Origin: Streptomyces asiaticus
GTDB taxonomy: Bacteria; Actinomycetota; Actinomycetes; Streptomycetales; Streptomycetaceae
Direction: 5' to 3'
NCBI RefSeq assembly: GCF_018138715.1
Contig: NZ_JAGSHX010000002.1
Span: 62,001 to 126,000 of the forward strand
Length of the DNA: 64,000 nucleotides
The notes beneath the pieces are model-generated. The model was not told where the DNA came from. It saw only the letters and a list, made by a program, of their open reading frames with translations, and did no database searches. A program made the translations under genes and the position numbers. Below are positions 55,392-63,702 of this stretch, piece by piece (within the stretch, counting starts at the first letter, position 1; each line of letters begins with the position of its first letter).

Positions 55392-55589
55392 GTGGACCAC
55401 ACCACTCCTTCCTTCTTATTCCTCGCCGTGGCCATGGCCGTTCTGTTCTCCATCGTCGCCGCGGCAATCGCCTTCGCCCTCGCCCGGTGGGACGGTGCCA
55501 CGGTCCCAGCGGCCTTCACACGCAGCGGCGTCACGTTCGCCGCGTGCCTCACCCTGTGTTTTGCGGCTCTCTCTGTGACCGGCCGATGA
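55392..55589 (+). CDS. small membrane protein
   Basis: The 65-residue protein from GTG 55392 has two hydrophobic helices (PSFLFLAVAMAVLFSIVAAA, then TFAACLTLCFAALSVTG) joined by a short charged loop. It is divergent from the SpoIIE phosphatase across 135 bp. Sequence character matches small Streptomyces membrane proteins; role unknown. Confidence 0.6.
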   Translation: MDHTTPSFLFLAVAMAVLFSIVAAAIAFALARWDGATVPAAFTRSGVTFAACLTLCFAALSVTGR

Positions 55590-55621
55590 GCTGGCGCCCA
55601 GCTGCGGATTCTGCTGGACGA

Positions 55622-56452
55622 TCACCGGTGCCCTCGCACTGGCTGTTTGCACAGAGACGGGTTCGCGCGCGCCGGCTGGTGCCGCCCGGGAAGCTTGGGC
55701 CCTGTGCTGGGCCTGCGCTGTGCCCGGGTGGTGCCAGCATGAGTCCGGGACGTTCGGGTCAGGATGTCACCGATGCGGGCTGCGAAGTCGGTGCCGGGGA
55801 GCGGAATGTCGAACTCTGGGTAGGCGATGTAGCCGATGGTGACCGCGCCGGGGACGTAGGCGAGTACCGCGTCGAAGATCTCAGGTCGGGGCCGGTCGGC
55901 CTTGGCGAGGAGTTGCCCGAGGACACGCAGCACGGTCGGGGTGCTGGAGTCGAAGTCGAACACGAACTCCTTGGCCTGCTCGGATTCGCAGGAGAGTGTG
56001 ACGATCTCAGACGTGGGATGCGTGTCGACGCCGGTCTGCTCGAGCCACAAATCGGCCAGATGGGTCTCTCCGAGGGACAGGTGGTACAGGTAAAGGCAGT
56101 AGGACGCCGCGTCGTCTCCGGCGCCGGCGGCGTACTGCCACCAGAATCGGGCGCCGTCTTCGGCATCGGTCAGCTGCAGGATGCAGCCCAGGACCCGTGC
56201 GCCGGACGCTTCCGGCAGTTGTTCGGTGACGAAGTGCCGCAGTGAGGTGGCTGCCGTGTGGGTCACGACGGTTTCGCACAAGGTCTGCAGGTCGTATGCC
56301 GCCGTATGGCTAAGAGATGTGCGCTCGTCCCTGGAAGCCGTGGCGTCCAGGGGGGCCGGGGATTCGGTGGCCGAGGGCGGAACGACGTCACGCGGGATGC
56401 GGGGTTCGTCCACGAGAAGTGCTCGGCTCAGCAGTTCCTCGATCGTCGTCAC
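55622..56452 (-). CDS. hypothetical protein, third gene of the XRE-sigma operon
   Basis: The 276-residue protein starts at GTG 56452, overlapping the upstream regulator stop by ATGA-like spacing (56449-56452). The middle reads EDGARFWWQYAAGAGDDAAS, then YCLYLYHLSLGETHLADLWL, a helical repeat-like region seen in Streptomyces sigma/anti-sigma partner proteins. The C-terminal ~60 residues are basic and disordered. It probably works with the XRE-sigma protein; no catalytic motif seen. Confidence 0.65.
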   Translation of the reverse strand: MTTIEELLSRALLVDEPRIPRDVVPPSATESPAPLDATASRDERTSLSHTAAYDLQTLCETVVTHTAATSLRHFVTEQLPEASGARVLGCILQLTDAEDGARFWWQYAAGAGDDAASYCLYLYHLSLGETHLADLWLEQTGVDTHPTSEIVTLSCESEQAKEFVFDFDSSTPTVLRVLGQLLAKADRPRPEIFDAVLAYVPGAVTIGYIAYPEFDIPLPGTDFAARIGDILTRTSRTHAGTTRAQRRPSTGPKLPGRHQPARANPSLCKQPVRGHR

Positions 56453-57384
56453 TGGGGTGTCCCTTCCGGTGGGTCGTTGGAATCGAAGATTCCTCTCAGG
56501 GTTTTCTTGGCGTAGCGGTCCGCGGTCTGCACCGAGACGAGCGGCACGCCCAGGACATCGGCGACGACGGTGTCGTCCATGCGGCGTAGGTACTTGAGGA
56601 CCATGACGTCGAGCTGGTGATCGGGCAGACGGCTCATGGCCTTGAACAGGCTCAGGGATTCCTCGATCTGGTCGAACAGCGCCGGGGCTTCGGTCCTGCC
56701 GAGGACGACGGTGTTGAAAGCCGCGGGGGCCAGGTCAGGACAGCCGTCGATGTGGGGCGTGCGTGCCATGACGCCACTGCGCAGGACTGACCAGGCGAAC
56801 TTCTGCACGTTAGCGCTTCTCAGCGTCTCGTCCCACCGCAGCCACAGGATGTCGAACGTTTCACTCACCACCGCGCTGGCCTGCTTGCTGTCAGAGAGGA
56901 AGGTCTGGGCGTAGCGGGTGTAGCGCACGCGGTTCAGCTGAACGAACCCCTGGTGGTCCACGGGCGGTTTGGCCGGGCCGGTGTCCACGGGCGGTTTGGC
57001 CGGGCCGGTGGAGAGCACGACCGTCTCTGTCTCTATGCAGCCGTTGATCCAGTTCGGCTTTTTGTGCGCCTCGGCCGCTGCGGCCATCCACAGGCGCAGC
57101 ATGGGCCAGGTGGGCACGTTCAGAGCCTGGAGGACGCTGCTCGTGATCTCCCACCGCGGGTAGAGGCCGGCGCCGCGCAGCAGTTCCGAGATCTTCGACT
57201 TCGAGTACCTGGTCTGGTTACTCAGTTCGCCGATTGTCAGGCCGCTGTCGAAGAATCTGGCGCGCAGGGGTTCCAGCCAGGCGCGGTGCGCGGCTCCGAC
57301 GCGGTCGGCGATCGGTCCCAGCTTGCGGCCCCGCCTACCTGGAGGCTCCCCGTCAGGCTGCGGTGGGCGCTTGGAGGGGCTCAT
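56449..57384 (-). CDS. XRE-sigma-region-4 fusion regulator
   Basis: The 311-residue protein has an N-terminal helix-turn-helix (SGLTIGELSNQTRYSKSKIS), a spacer with a duplicated TGPAKPPVD, and a sigma-70-like half (FDILWLRWDETLRSANVQKF for region 2; PDHQLDVMVLKYLRRMDDTV and DVLGVPLVSVQTADRYAKKT for region 4). ATG 57384 overlaps the membrane-protein stop. It looks like an unusual ECF-type sigma or DNA-binding regulator with an added XRE head, controlled by its membrane neighbour or the downstream protein. Confidence 0.75.
   Translation of the reverse strand: MSPSKRPPQPDGEPPGRRGRKLGPIADRVGAAHRAWLEPLRARFFDSGLTIGELSNQTRYSKSKISELLRGAGLYPRWEITSSVLQALNVPTWPMLRLWMAAAAEAHKKPNWINGCIETETVVLSTGPAKPPVDTGPAKPPVDHQGFVQLNRVRYTRYAQTFLSDSKQASAVVSETFDILWLRWDETLRSANVQKFAWSVLRSGVMARTPHIDGCPDLAPAAFNTVVLGRTEAPALFDQIEESLSLFKAMSRLPDHQLDVMVLKYLRRMDDTVVADVLGVPLVSVQTADRYAKKTLRGIFDSNDPPEGTPQ
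56956..57009. repeat. 27-bp tandem duplication inside the XRE-sigma gene
   Basis: A 27-bp unit beginning GTCCACGGGCGGTTTGGCCG occurs twice in direct tandem (56956-56982 and 56983-57009), encoding two copies of the nine residues TGPAKPPVD in the interdomain linker, in frame. Confidence 0.8.
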
Positions 57385-57599
57385 CGGGTGCGCCCTTCGT
57401 CCTGTGTCGCTGCGTGCGGGGGCACGTCGGCCTGTGGCGGTCTGGCGCTGGTGAGGGCGTTGACGATCTGCTGGACGAGCAGCCCGAGGGAGGGGACCAG
57501 GGCCGCGATCGCGGCGACGTACCCGAGCGCGGCCATCACCACGCTCCACGAGAGGACCGCCATCAAGGTGATGGCGGTCAACACCTGCCTGCTGTGCAT
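57381..57599 (-). CDS. small membrane protein, first gene of the XRE-sigma operon
   Basis: The 72-residue protein from ATG 57599 (GGAAGG upstream) has two hydrophobic helices (TAITLMAVLSWSVVMAALGY; AAIAALVPSLGLLVQQIVNA) and a soluble tail. Its TGA overlaps the ATG of the XRE-sigma gene (ATGA), so both are co-translated. A membrane anchor or sensor for the regulator is inferred. Confidence 0.7.
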   Translation of the reverse strand: MHSRQVLTAITLMAVLSWSVVMAALGYVAAIAALVPSLGLLVQQIVNALTSARPPQADVPPHAATQDEGRTR

Positions 57600-58264
57600 C
57601 GGGACCTTCCCAGTCGAGGGGGTACGTGAGTGTCCGGAAGGACTCCCTCGGGGGCGGTGCCGACGCGCCATCGGGGAGCTGAGACGTCAGCATGACGGTT
57701 AGTTATTCGAACACGCCACGTGATCATGAGATCACGGAACATTAGGCTCGGGGTGCGGAACATTAGAGCTGGGGCGCGAGGGACACGAGTACGGTCCGGC
57801 CCATGAGCAGCGGTGGCAGATCATGGCGGATTCGTCTTCTTTAGGGGGCAAGGTTCCCCGTATTCCTTGCGCCAGAGGGCGCGCCACCCCCTCAATGGGA
57901 TGGCAGGCGCCACTGGCGTCGGACCTTCCCGTCCGGAAGGCCGTGCTCCCTCGTGCCGAAACAGAGAGGGTGCACAATGCTCGTCCGGCCGTTGAATCGG
58001 CCGGACGAGCGCAACCTCCTCATCCCGGGACGCAGCTTGCGTCCTGGCGCGCGGGCTCGTCCACGCACCACGCGCGACGGCCGCGGTGCCCTGCCACAGC
58101 CCGGCACCTGGACGTGCTCGTCCAGGTGCCAGCGACCGTGGCCGCGATCTCGGGCCACCGGTCCAGCACCGAGCCGCCGGCGGTCTCGGTCGGCCATCAG
58201 TTGCCGCCAAGCGCACGAGTGCCTCCGCCGAGATGGTGGGCGGAGGCACGCAGGCGGGTCTCGG
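57600..58264. other. intergenic region with hairpins
   Basis: No gene is convincing in these 665 bp. The left part should hold the promoter of the XRE-sigma operon; an AT-richer stretch near 57700-57745 is a candidate. A strong hairpin (GCTCGTCCGGCCG at 57979-57991 with its complement at 57998-58010) is consistent with a terminator on either strand. Confidence 0.45.
58219..58249 (-). terminator. terminator hairpin
   Basis: GTGCCTCCGCC (58219-58229) pairs with GGCGGAGGCAC (58239-58249) around a 9-base loop, 16 bp downstream of the minus-strand gene ending at 58265. Confidence 0.7.
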
Positions 58265-59353
58265 TCAACCCTCCTCGTCGTCTCGGTCGTCACTCACCAG
58301 GTCGCTGTCGAGTTTCCGCAGCAGGCCATGAGCCAGTAGCAGCACGGGAAGAACGAATCCTGGCTGGTAGGACCGGTACGAGGCGTAGTGGGCCCCCAGG
58401 TGTCGATTGAAGAAAACCTGATCATCGGCATCGGTCTCGTCGAACGCGGGGCTCATGCCGATAACAGTCAGGTAGGAAACGAAGTCGAATAGCGTCAACT
58501 CGCCGAAGTCCAGCGAGGCATCGACCAAAGCCTTCAGTGTCTTGTAGCTGCCAGCCTGGGGATTGAACCCGACATCGGGGAATGACGCCATCACCCACCG
58601 TCGACCCTCGCTCTTCATCGCCGAATCGAGCACGTTCGCGGCCAGGGCCTGCGCCGCTTCCCAATGCCCAGCACGGTGGGCCTCGACCCCATGGAGCAAA
58701 AGTTCAGTCCAGTCCTCGGCCAGCGGATGATCGATCGCGTGAAGGCTTTCCTCCACGTCGTCGAGAACTTCCTCTTGCCGCTCAGCGAGGTGCGCCTGAC
58801 GTTCCTCCGGCGAGTTCTGGTCGAGCAGACCAGCGACGATGTCACCCCTCGGCGCCCACACAACCGAGATCCCGTCTGCCTGACACACATCGATCAGCAG
58901 CCGCCACCGCTCCGCCCGGATACCGCGAAGGTTGGGCGGCAGCACGCCAGCCCCGGCCGCGGCCACCTTCTCCAACAGGTCGGCTGGCACAGGGAGCGTG
59001 CGGAGAGCGTGAAGACGCTGATACCAGGCGTTCTGGTAGGCGATCGGAAGCCGGTGGTTCATCAGCAGCGAAGCCGTGCTGTCCGACCGGAACTTCAGGA
59101 GGCTGCTGGTGAAGACCTCCAGCGCAGTGCCCGTGACGGGCACGGTCGGTGGCACGCCGAACCCATCGCGCATCAGCCGTTGCGTCAGCCCTGTGCCCTG
59201 GACGGCCGCACGCCGGACAGCCTCGCTCAGACCACCCAACCCCGGTGGAAGGACGACGGGCTGCAGGGGACACCCTTCCTGCTTCCGCGAACTGCCCGGA
59301 GTGGCTGGCTCTTCTTCTGAACCCTCAGTGTGATCTCCCGGCTCGTCGCTCAT
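58265..59353 (-). CDS. hypothetical protein
   Basis: The 362-residue protein starts at ATG 59353 after a GGGGGG stretch. It has an acidic, disordered head (~40 residues) and a helical body with LPIAYQNAWYQRLHALRTLP, ERWRLLIDVCQADGISVVWA and RQEEVLDDVEESLHAIDHPL; the segment FNRHLGAHYASYRSYQPG is near the C terminus. No transmembrane helix or catalytic motif. The mid-region WxxLLxHGVEAHRAGHWEAA resembles TPR-like helices. Soluble, role unknown. Confidence 0.65.
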   Translation of the reverse strand: MSDEPGDHTEGSEEEPATPGSSRKQEGCPLQPVVLPPGLGGLSEAVRRAAVQGTGLTQRLMRDGFGVPPTVPVTGTALEVFTSSLLKFRSDSTASLLMNHRLPIAYQNAWYQRLHALRTLPVPADLLEKVAAAGAGVLPPNLRGIRAERWRLLIDVCQADGISVVWAPRGDIVAGLLDQNSPEERQAHLAERQEEVLDDVEESLHAIDHPLAEDWTELLLHGVEAHRAGHWEAAQALAANVLDSAMKSEGRRWVMASFPDVGFNPQAGSYKTLKALVDASLDFGELTLFDFVSYLTVIGMSPAFDETDADDQVFFNRHLGAHYASYRSYQPGFVLPVLLLAHGLLRKLDSDLVSDDRDDEEG

Positions 59354-59560
59354 GCCGCCCCCCTTGCGGTCGCGTCCGACACCAATGTCTGGTGATATCG
59401 GCACAGGATAGGACCGGTTGCCAACAGGCACGTGTGCCCTCGCCCCCGCCGAGGCAGTAGCGGGACATGGTGAGGTAGGTGGAGGAGGTTCTCCGCCCCG
59501 GGGGCTACCCGGCCCCCTCGATGGGACGAACCATCATGACCGTCACCGTGGCCTGCCCTG

Positions 59561-59818
59561 TTGGGCCGAACGCTCAGTTCTTCGAGCACAGCAGAGGCTC
59601 CCGCCGCCCTCGACCTCGTGGAGGCGCAGACCGCTTGGTACCGCACGTACAGGCAGCTCGCGGACTCCGGTCCGACGGCGAGCACCACGAGGAAGCACCG
59701 ACGCCTGCAGGAACTGTCGGCGCAGATCGTCGGACACCCGTACTGGTGTGGGCCGTCGGGCACACCGGCCGCGCGCATGGACCTCAAGGAGCTCGCCCGG
59801 CGTGAGGTCGGGCGATGA
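59561..59818 (+). CDS. small conserved protein (copy 2), start region partly deleted
   Basis: The frame encodes DLVEAQTAWYRTYRQLADSG, QELSAQIVGHPYWCGPSG and ARMDLKELARREVGR, about 80% identical by eye to the product at 46841. Relative to copy 1, about 110 bp including the native ATG are missing, so the gene must use TTG 59561 or the upstream MTVTV frame is out of phase. It may be non-functional. Confidence 0.5.
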   Translation: MGRTLSSSSTAEAPAALDLVEAQTAWYRTYRQLADSGPTASTTRKHRRLQELSAQIVGHPYWCGPSGTPAARMDLKELARREVGR

Positions 59819-60069
59819 GACTCGCCGCCCGAGCGGAGGCATTGGTCCGTGCGTTCCGGGCCCGGATAGTCCGCGAGCGGCGAAGACGCGGGTGACCCAC
59901 CCTCTCCGAACGGCCAGGGCCGGGCTCATAGCAACCTGCGTGATCAACCGCTCTGGCGGAGGTGGTGATGGGAACGCAGCCGCGATCACGTGGAGCTGGG
60001 GCGGGGCGCGGGAGAAGAACGTCGGCAGCGATCACCGAAGGGGGCGCGGGCCGTGGGACAGAAAGTCCG

Positions 60070-60099
60070 CTGCCCTGGTGCCGTCACACACCAGGGCAG
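60070..60099 (-). terminator. terminator hairpin
   Basis: CTGCCCTGGTG (60070-60080) and CACCAGGGCAG (60089-60099) form a perfect 11-bp stem with an 8-base loop, 37 bp after the lipoprotein gene's stop. Confidence 0.7.
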
Positions 60100-60136
60100 C
60101 GGGGCAGTGGACCCTCATGGCACAGCTGTGAGCTGG

Positions 60137-60862
60137 TCAGCCGATGGGGTTGACGAAGGTGCCGGGGTGGGTGGCGCTGCGCTGGTCGACGAGGGTGTCG
60201 GACTCCCAGGGCCACTCGATCTTGAGGGCCCTGGTCTCGTCGGGCGGGGTGATCTCGACCCAGGCCGGCTGGTAGAAGCCCTCTTCCTCCTCGGTGAAGG
60301 CGAGGTTGACGGTGAACTCGGTGCTCTGGCCGGCCTCCACCTCCAGAGAGCTCCACTTCTGGGAGGAGCGGGCCAGGGACCAGCGCTCACCGCCGTTCAC
60401 CGAGGTCAGGTCCACACCGGGGAAACCGCCGAGCTTGCAGGAGTAGGAGCCCTTGTTCATCAGGACGATGGTGGCGGTCGTCCCGCCGTCCTCCGGCACC
60501 GGGAGCGCGTCCTGGCCCGTGGCGAAGGCGGCCTCCAGGTTTTCCGTGCGGCAGCGCTCGACACCCGCGTGCGCCCTGCCACCGCCCTCGGTGGCTGCCT
60601 GCCCGCCACCCGACTGATCCTGCGCGCCGCCCGCCTCCGAGCCCCCCTCGGCCTTGGCATCGGAACCCTGCGCACCGCCGGAGGAACCCGAGGAGCCGTT
60701 GGACCCGGCCGGGGCCGTGTCGACCTGACCCGCAGACTTCTTATCGCCACCCTCCGAGCCGTTACAGGCCGTCAGGGTCAGCGCGGCGGCCGCGGTCAGG
60801 ACCGCCGCGGCGACGCGGACGGTGCGACGGCGGGCGATGCGGGCAGTGGCGTCGGAGCGCAT
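60137..60862 (-). CDS. DUF4232-type lipoprotein
   Basis: The 241-residue protein from ATG 60862 has a twin-Arg-like basic head (RIARRRTVRV), a hydrophobic core and a lipobox LTAC, so Cys37 should be lipidated. A Gly/Ser-rich linker leads to a beta domain with VERCRTENLEAAF, TATIVLMNKGSYSCKLGGFP and WVEITPPDETRALKIEW, the DUF4232 pattern of actinobacterial surface proteins. The role of the domain is unknown. Confidence 0.82.
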   Translation of the reverse strand: MRSDATARIARRRTVRVAAAVLTAAAALTLTACNGSEGGDKKSAGQVDTAPAGSNGSSGSSGGAQGSDAKAEGGSEAGGAQDQSGGGQAATEGGGRAHAGVERCRTENLEAAFATGQDALPVPEDGGTTATIVLMNKGSYSCKLGGFPGVDLTSVNGGERWSLARSSQKWSSLEVEAGQSTEFTVNLAFTEEEEGFYQPAWVEITPPDETRALKIEWPWESDTLVDQRSATHPGTFVNPIG

Positions 60863-61151
60863 TTCGGGTCCCCCAGAGCGGTCGGTGTCGTGGTCTGCTC
60901 GGTACGACAACAACTCTGGCCGGGGCCACTACCGCACCACCGCCGTCCCACTAACATCCGGCTCACACGACTGTGACCATGGAAAAGACGCCAAGGGCAG
61001 GCCCGTCCCCGCCATGGCGGCGAGCAGTGGCAGGTCGATCAGGGAGTCGGCGCCGGTGTGCCCGAAGGACACCGCCCACCGTGCCATCGGCATGGACCGG
61101 AACCGGTCGGTCCATCACGCCGCCCCCGCGACCGCTCTCCTGCTGGGCCGT

Positions 61152-61188
61152 GCCTGGGTAAGCCGCTGGGCGGGCAGCTTACCCAGGC
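61152..61188 (-). terminator. terminator hairpin
   Basis: GCCTGGGTAAGC (61152-61163) pairs perfectly with GCTTACCCAGGC (61177-61188), 12 bp, loop 13 bases. It is about 90 bp downstream of the HNH nuclease stop. Confidence 0.55.
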
Positions 61189-61280
61189 ATCGCGGATCGA
61201 GGTCGCCGTCGGCACAGGCCGCGGGTTGCCCGGTTGCTGGGCGGGGGCTGGCGGTCAGCGTACCGCTGGGGTCAGCGGGG

Positions 61281-61922
61281 TCAGCAGCCGTTGAGGACGG
61301 AGGACAGGGAGTTCTTCTCGGCGGAGTCGACGGAAAGGCCGTAGTAGTGCTTCACCTGGACCCAGGCGCGGGCGTAGGTGCACTTGTAGGCGGTGCGGGA
61401 GGGCCACCAGGTGCCGGGGTCCTGGTCGCCCTTGGACTGGTTGACGTTGTCGGTGACCGCGAGCAGCTGGGGGCGGGTGAGGTCGTTGGCGAGGGCCTGC
61501 CGCTTGGAGGTGGTCCAGTTCCAGGCGCCGGAGTCCCATGCCTCGGCGAGCGGGACGAGGTGGTCGATGTCCACGTCCGAGGCGGCGGACCAGGTGGCAC
61601 CGTCGTAGGGGGAGTACCAGCTGCCCTTGGTGGCGGCGCAGGAGGAGTCGGTCACGACGCCGGAGCCGTCGCGCTTGAGGACGGTCTCGCGGGTGTTGCA
61701 GGCCCCGCTGATGGTGATCCAGTGCGGGAAGAGGTCTCTGCTGTAGCCGGTGCGGGAATGCTCGGCGGTCACGCTGAGGGAGGCCAGGTAGGAGCGGGCC
61801 GTGGAGGCGCTGACCGGAGTGGGCAGTGCGGCCTGCGCCGGGGCAGTGCCGAGGACGGCGAAACCGGCGGTCGCGGCGGCCACAGAGCAGGCGAGGATGG
61901 TACGTCGAGCGTTCTTACGCAT
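61281..61922 (-). CDS. secreted HNH-family nuclease, copy 2
   Basis: The 213-residue protein from ATG 61922 has a Sec signal (TILACSVAAATAGFAVLGTA, cut at AQA-A) and a mature domain with GYSRDLFPHWITISGACNTR, DVDIDHLVPLAEAWDSGAWN and NVNQSKGDQDPGTWWP. The DHLVP core and four cysteines match copy 1 at 45948, with many substitutions, so the duplication is old or the two were acquired separately. Predicted extracellular DNase. Confidence 0.87.
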   Translation of the reverse strand: MRKNARRTILACSVAAATAGFAVLGTAPAQAALPTPVSASTARSYLASLSVTAEHSRTGYSRDLFPHWITISGACNTRETVLKRDGSGVVTDSSCAATKGSWYSPYDGATWSAASDVDIDHLVPLAEAWDSGAWNWTTSKRQALANDLTRPQLLAVTDNVNQSKGDQDPGTWWPSRTAYKCTYARAWVQVKHYYGLSVDSAEKNSLSSVLNGC

Positions 61923-62161
61923 GGCGTATCGACTCCTGAGCCGAAGAGGAGGTGAAAGAAGCGCCCCCATCCTGGCCCAACGGAATCTATGCGAGTAGAT
62001 CATCGAAGGTGAATAGATGCCGACTTTCGGTCAACGCGATGCCGTGGAACCACGAGACGGTGAAAGACGCTACCGTCGACCACGCTCATCCGGCCGTGAA
62101 CCACCGCTCGGTGCCGGCTGACCACCGAACGGCGGCTGGGCCTTTTGGCCGTCAGGGACGG

Positions 62162-62458
62162 TCAGTACAGCTGGATGCGGGTGAGGACGATGTACGGCGG
62201 GTCGGCGTCAGCAACGATGACGTACTCGGCGACACCCAGTACCCCGTCCCGGCCGAGCGGCATGCGTCGCTGCTGGGGCCACTTCACCGAGGCGGTGCTG
62301 CCCGGCACCATGCCCCGGGTCTCGTTGATCTGAACGGTGGCCGCAATGATCGCTCCGAAGACCTCGCCGGGCAGCGATAAGTCGGCCAGCAGCGCGTCGA
62401 CCTCTTCGGACAGTTCACAAGGCCAGCCCTCTGGCTCCTGGCCGTGCGACTCACTCAA
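62162..62458 (-). CDS. RelE/ParE-like small protein (copy 2 of the pair)
   Basis: The 98-residue frame from TTG 62458, overlapping the upstream stop by 8 bp, contains LLADLSLPGEVFGAIIAATV and LGVAEYVIVADADPPYIVLT, ending RIQLY. Compare VVLTRIVPF in copy 1. The loop between is longer and contains KWPQQRRMPLGRDG. Same gene order and overlap as copy 1. Confidence 0.58.
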   Translation of the reverse strand: MSESHGQEPEGWPCELSEEVDALLADLSLPGEVFGAIIAATVQINETRGMVPGSTASVKWPQQRRMPLGRDGVLGVAEYVIVADADPPYIVLTRIQLY

Positions 62459-62744
62459 CGGGCAGCCCGGCCGCCTGACGGCGCGCGATGGCCGCCGCGA
62501 CGCTCTTCGTGGGCAGGGTGCCATTCAGCGCGGCCTCGGTGAACCGGCCACCGGACGGGTCGGTGTCCAGCATCGCCTCGCACCACCAGCGGCGCAGGAC
62601 CCCCTCGGCGTCCTCCGGCGCGGCCGCCAGGAGCTCGCGGTAGAACTCCATCCGCCGCTCGCCCTCGAGCGCGGCCGCGATGCCCTCGGCGTTCCGCGGC
62701 ACCCGGTCCGGCTCCGCGTGCGGGTGAATCGGCTGTGCACTCAT
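62451..62744 (-). CDS. DUF6247-like small protein (copy 2 of the pair)
   Basis: The 97-residue protein from ATG 62744 reads HAEPDRVPRNAEGIAAALEG, then RRWWCEAMLDTDPSGGRFTE and GTLPTKSVAAAIARRQAAGL. It parallels copy 1 residue by residue around WW...AMLDxDP and GTLPT. It is the upstream gene, as in copy 1. Confidence 0.65.
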   Translation of the reverse strand: MSAQPIHPHAEPDRVPRNAEGIAAALEGERRMEFYRELLAAAPEDAEGVLRRWWCEAMLDTDPSGGRFTEAALNGTLPTKSVAAAIARRQAAGLPVE

Positions 62745-62852
62745 GCTGCCCCTTCCATCCGCCCCTGAGTCTGCCGCGTCCCGGAGCATCTCGTCGACCG
62801 GATCGGCATTGCGACCGAGTGGAGCCAGGGGACGATCACGAAGGGGGGCGTC

Positions 62853-63290
62853 GTGCGGCTGACGATCGACCCTGAGACGGACACCTACGAGCAGGCGATT
62901 GCCGCTGTGCAGGCCGCCTACGGGTTGCGTCCTGTTCGCCCCTGACGACTGCCCGGAAGCACCAGCCGTTGACCCGCGCCCCGACCCGCAGGATCTCAGC
63001 GGCGACGACATCGGGGACGTTTGGAGCGAGCAGGCGCTCTTCCGGGTGATCGCCTCCCTGATACCCGGGGCCCGCGCGGTGCTGAGCCGGATAACCGACC
63101 TGGGCGGCACCACCTCGTTCGACGAGCGGAGGGCATCGAGCATGTCCTGCAGCTGTCTGTCCTCACCGACGTGGGCCTGGCCGATGACGCGGCGCTGGCG
63201 GCCGCAGGGTGCGAGCCGGTACTGCTGGACGCGGTCGACCGGGCGATGGGATGGGGCAGGGCCCGCCGCAAGACCGAAGCCGACTGACCT
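62853..63290 (+). pseudogene. N-terminal part of a small Streptomyces protein family, frameshifted
   Basis: GTG 62853 begins RLTIDPETDTYEQAIAAVQA and AYGLRPVRP, then a stop. In another frame APAVDPRPDPQDLSGDDIGD, WSEQALFRVIASLIPGARAV and RITDLGGTTSFDE follow, and VLQLSVLTDVGLADDAALAA later. At least two frameshifts break the gene. Its C-terminal counterpart appears at 47856. Confidence 0.5.
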
Positions 63291-63702
63291 GGCACACGCA
63301 CGGCCGACTGGGCAGCCGGTGCTCGCACCGGCCCATACGGAGGTACCCGACGCCGTTCAACTATCGGTGCCCGCAGGGCGCGCGCGTGCCGTCCCGACGC
63401 AGAAAGCCCTACCGCGTACATCACCGCCGGTGCCCAGGCGGATCCCGTCATCGCACCGCACGTCCGAACAGACCGCCCGCTGCACCAAGCCCTGCCGGGT
63501 GATCCAGCTGTACAGGCTCCGGATCAGGACCTCGCCGTCGGCCTCCGGAAGCCGATCCGTCAGCCGGCTGGCCAGCAACTGCGGCGTCGCCGAGTTGTCG
63601 CCTGATGCTCGGCTACGTTCCCCGCCGCTCGGGATCTTCCTGGGACCTCTTCAGCGGCAACGGCAACACCGCGAAGGCCGTCAAGGCCCTCGCCCCCTGT
63701 AC
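63291..63702 (+). other. no recognisable gene
   Basis: About 410 bp hold only short frames. One, near 63605, reads DLFSGNGNTAKAVKALA and may be a scrap of a plasmid or transfer gene. Nothing else can be supported. Confidence 0.3.
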
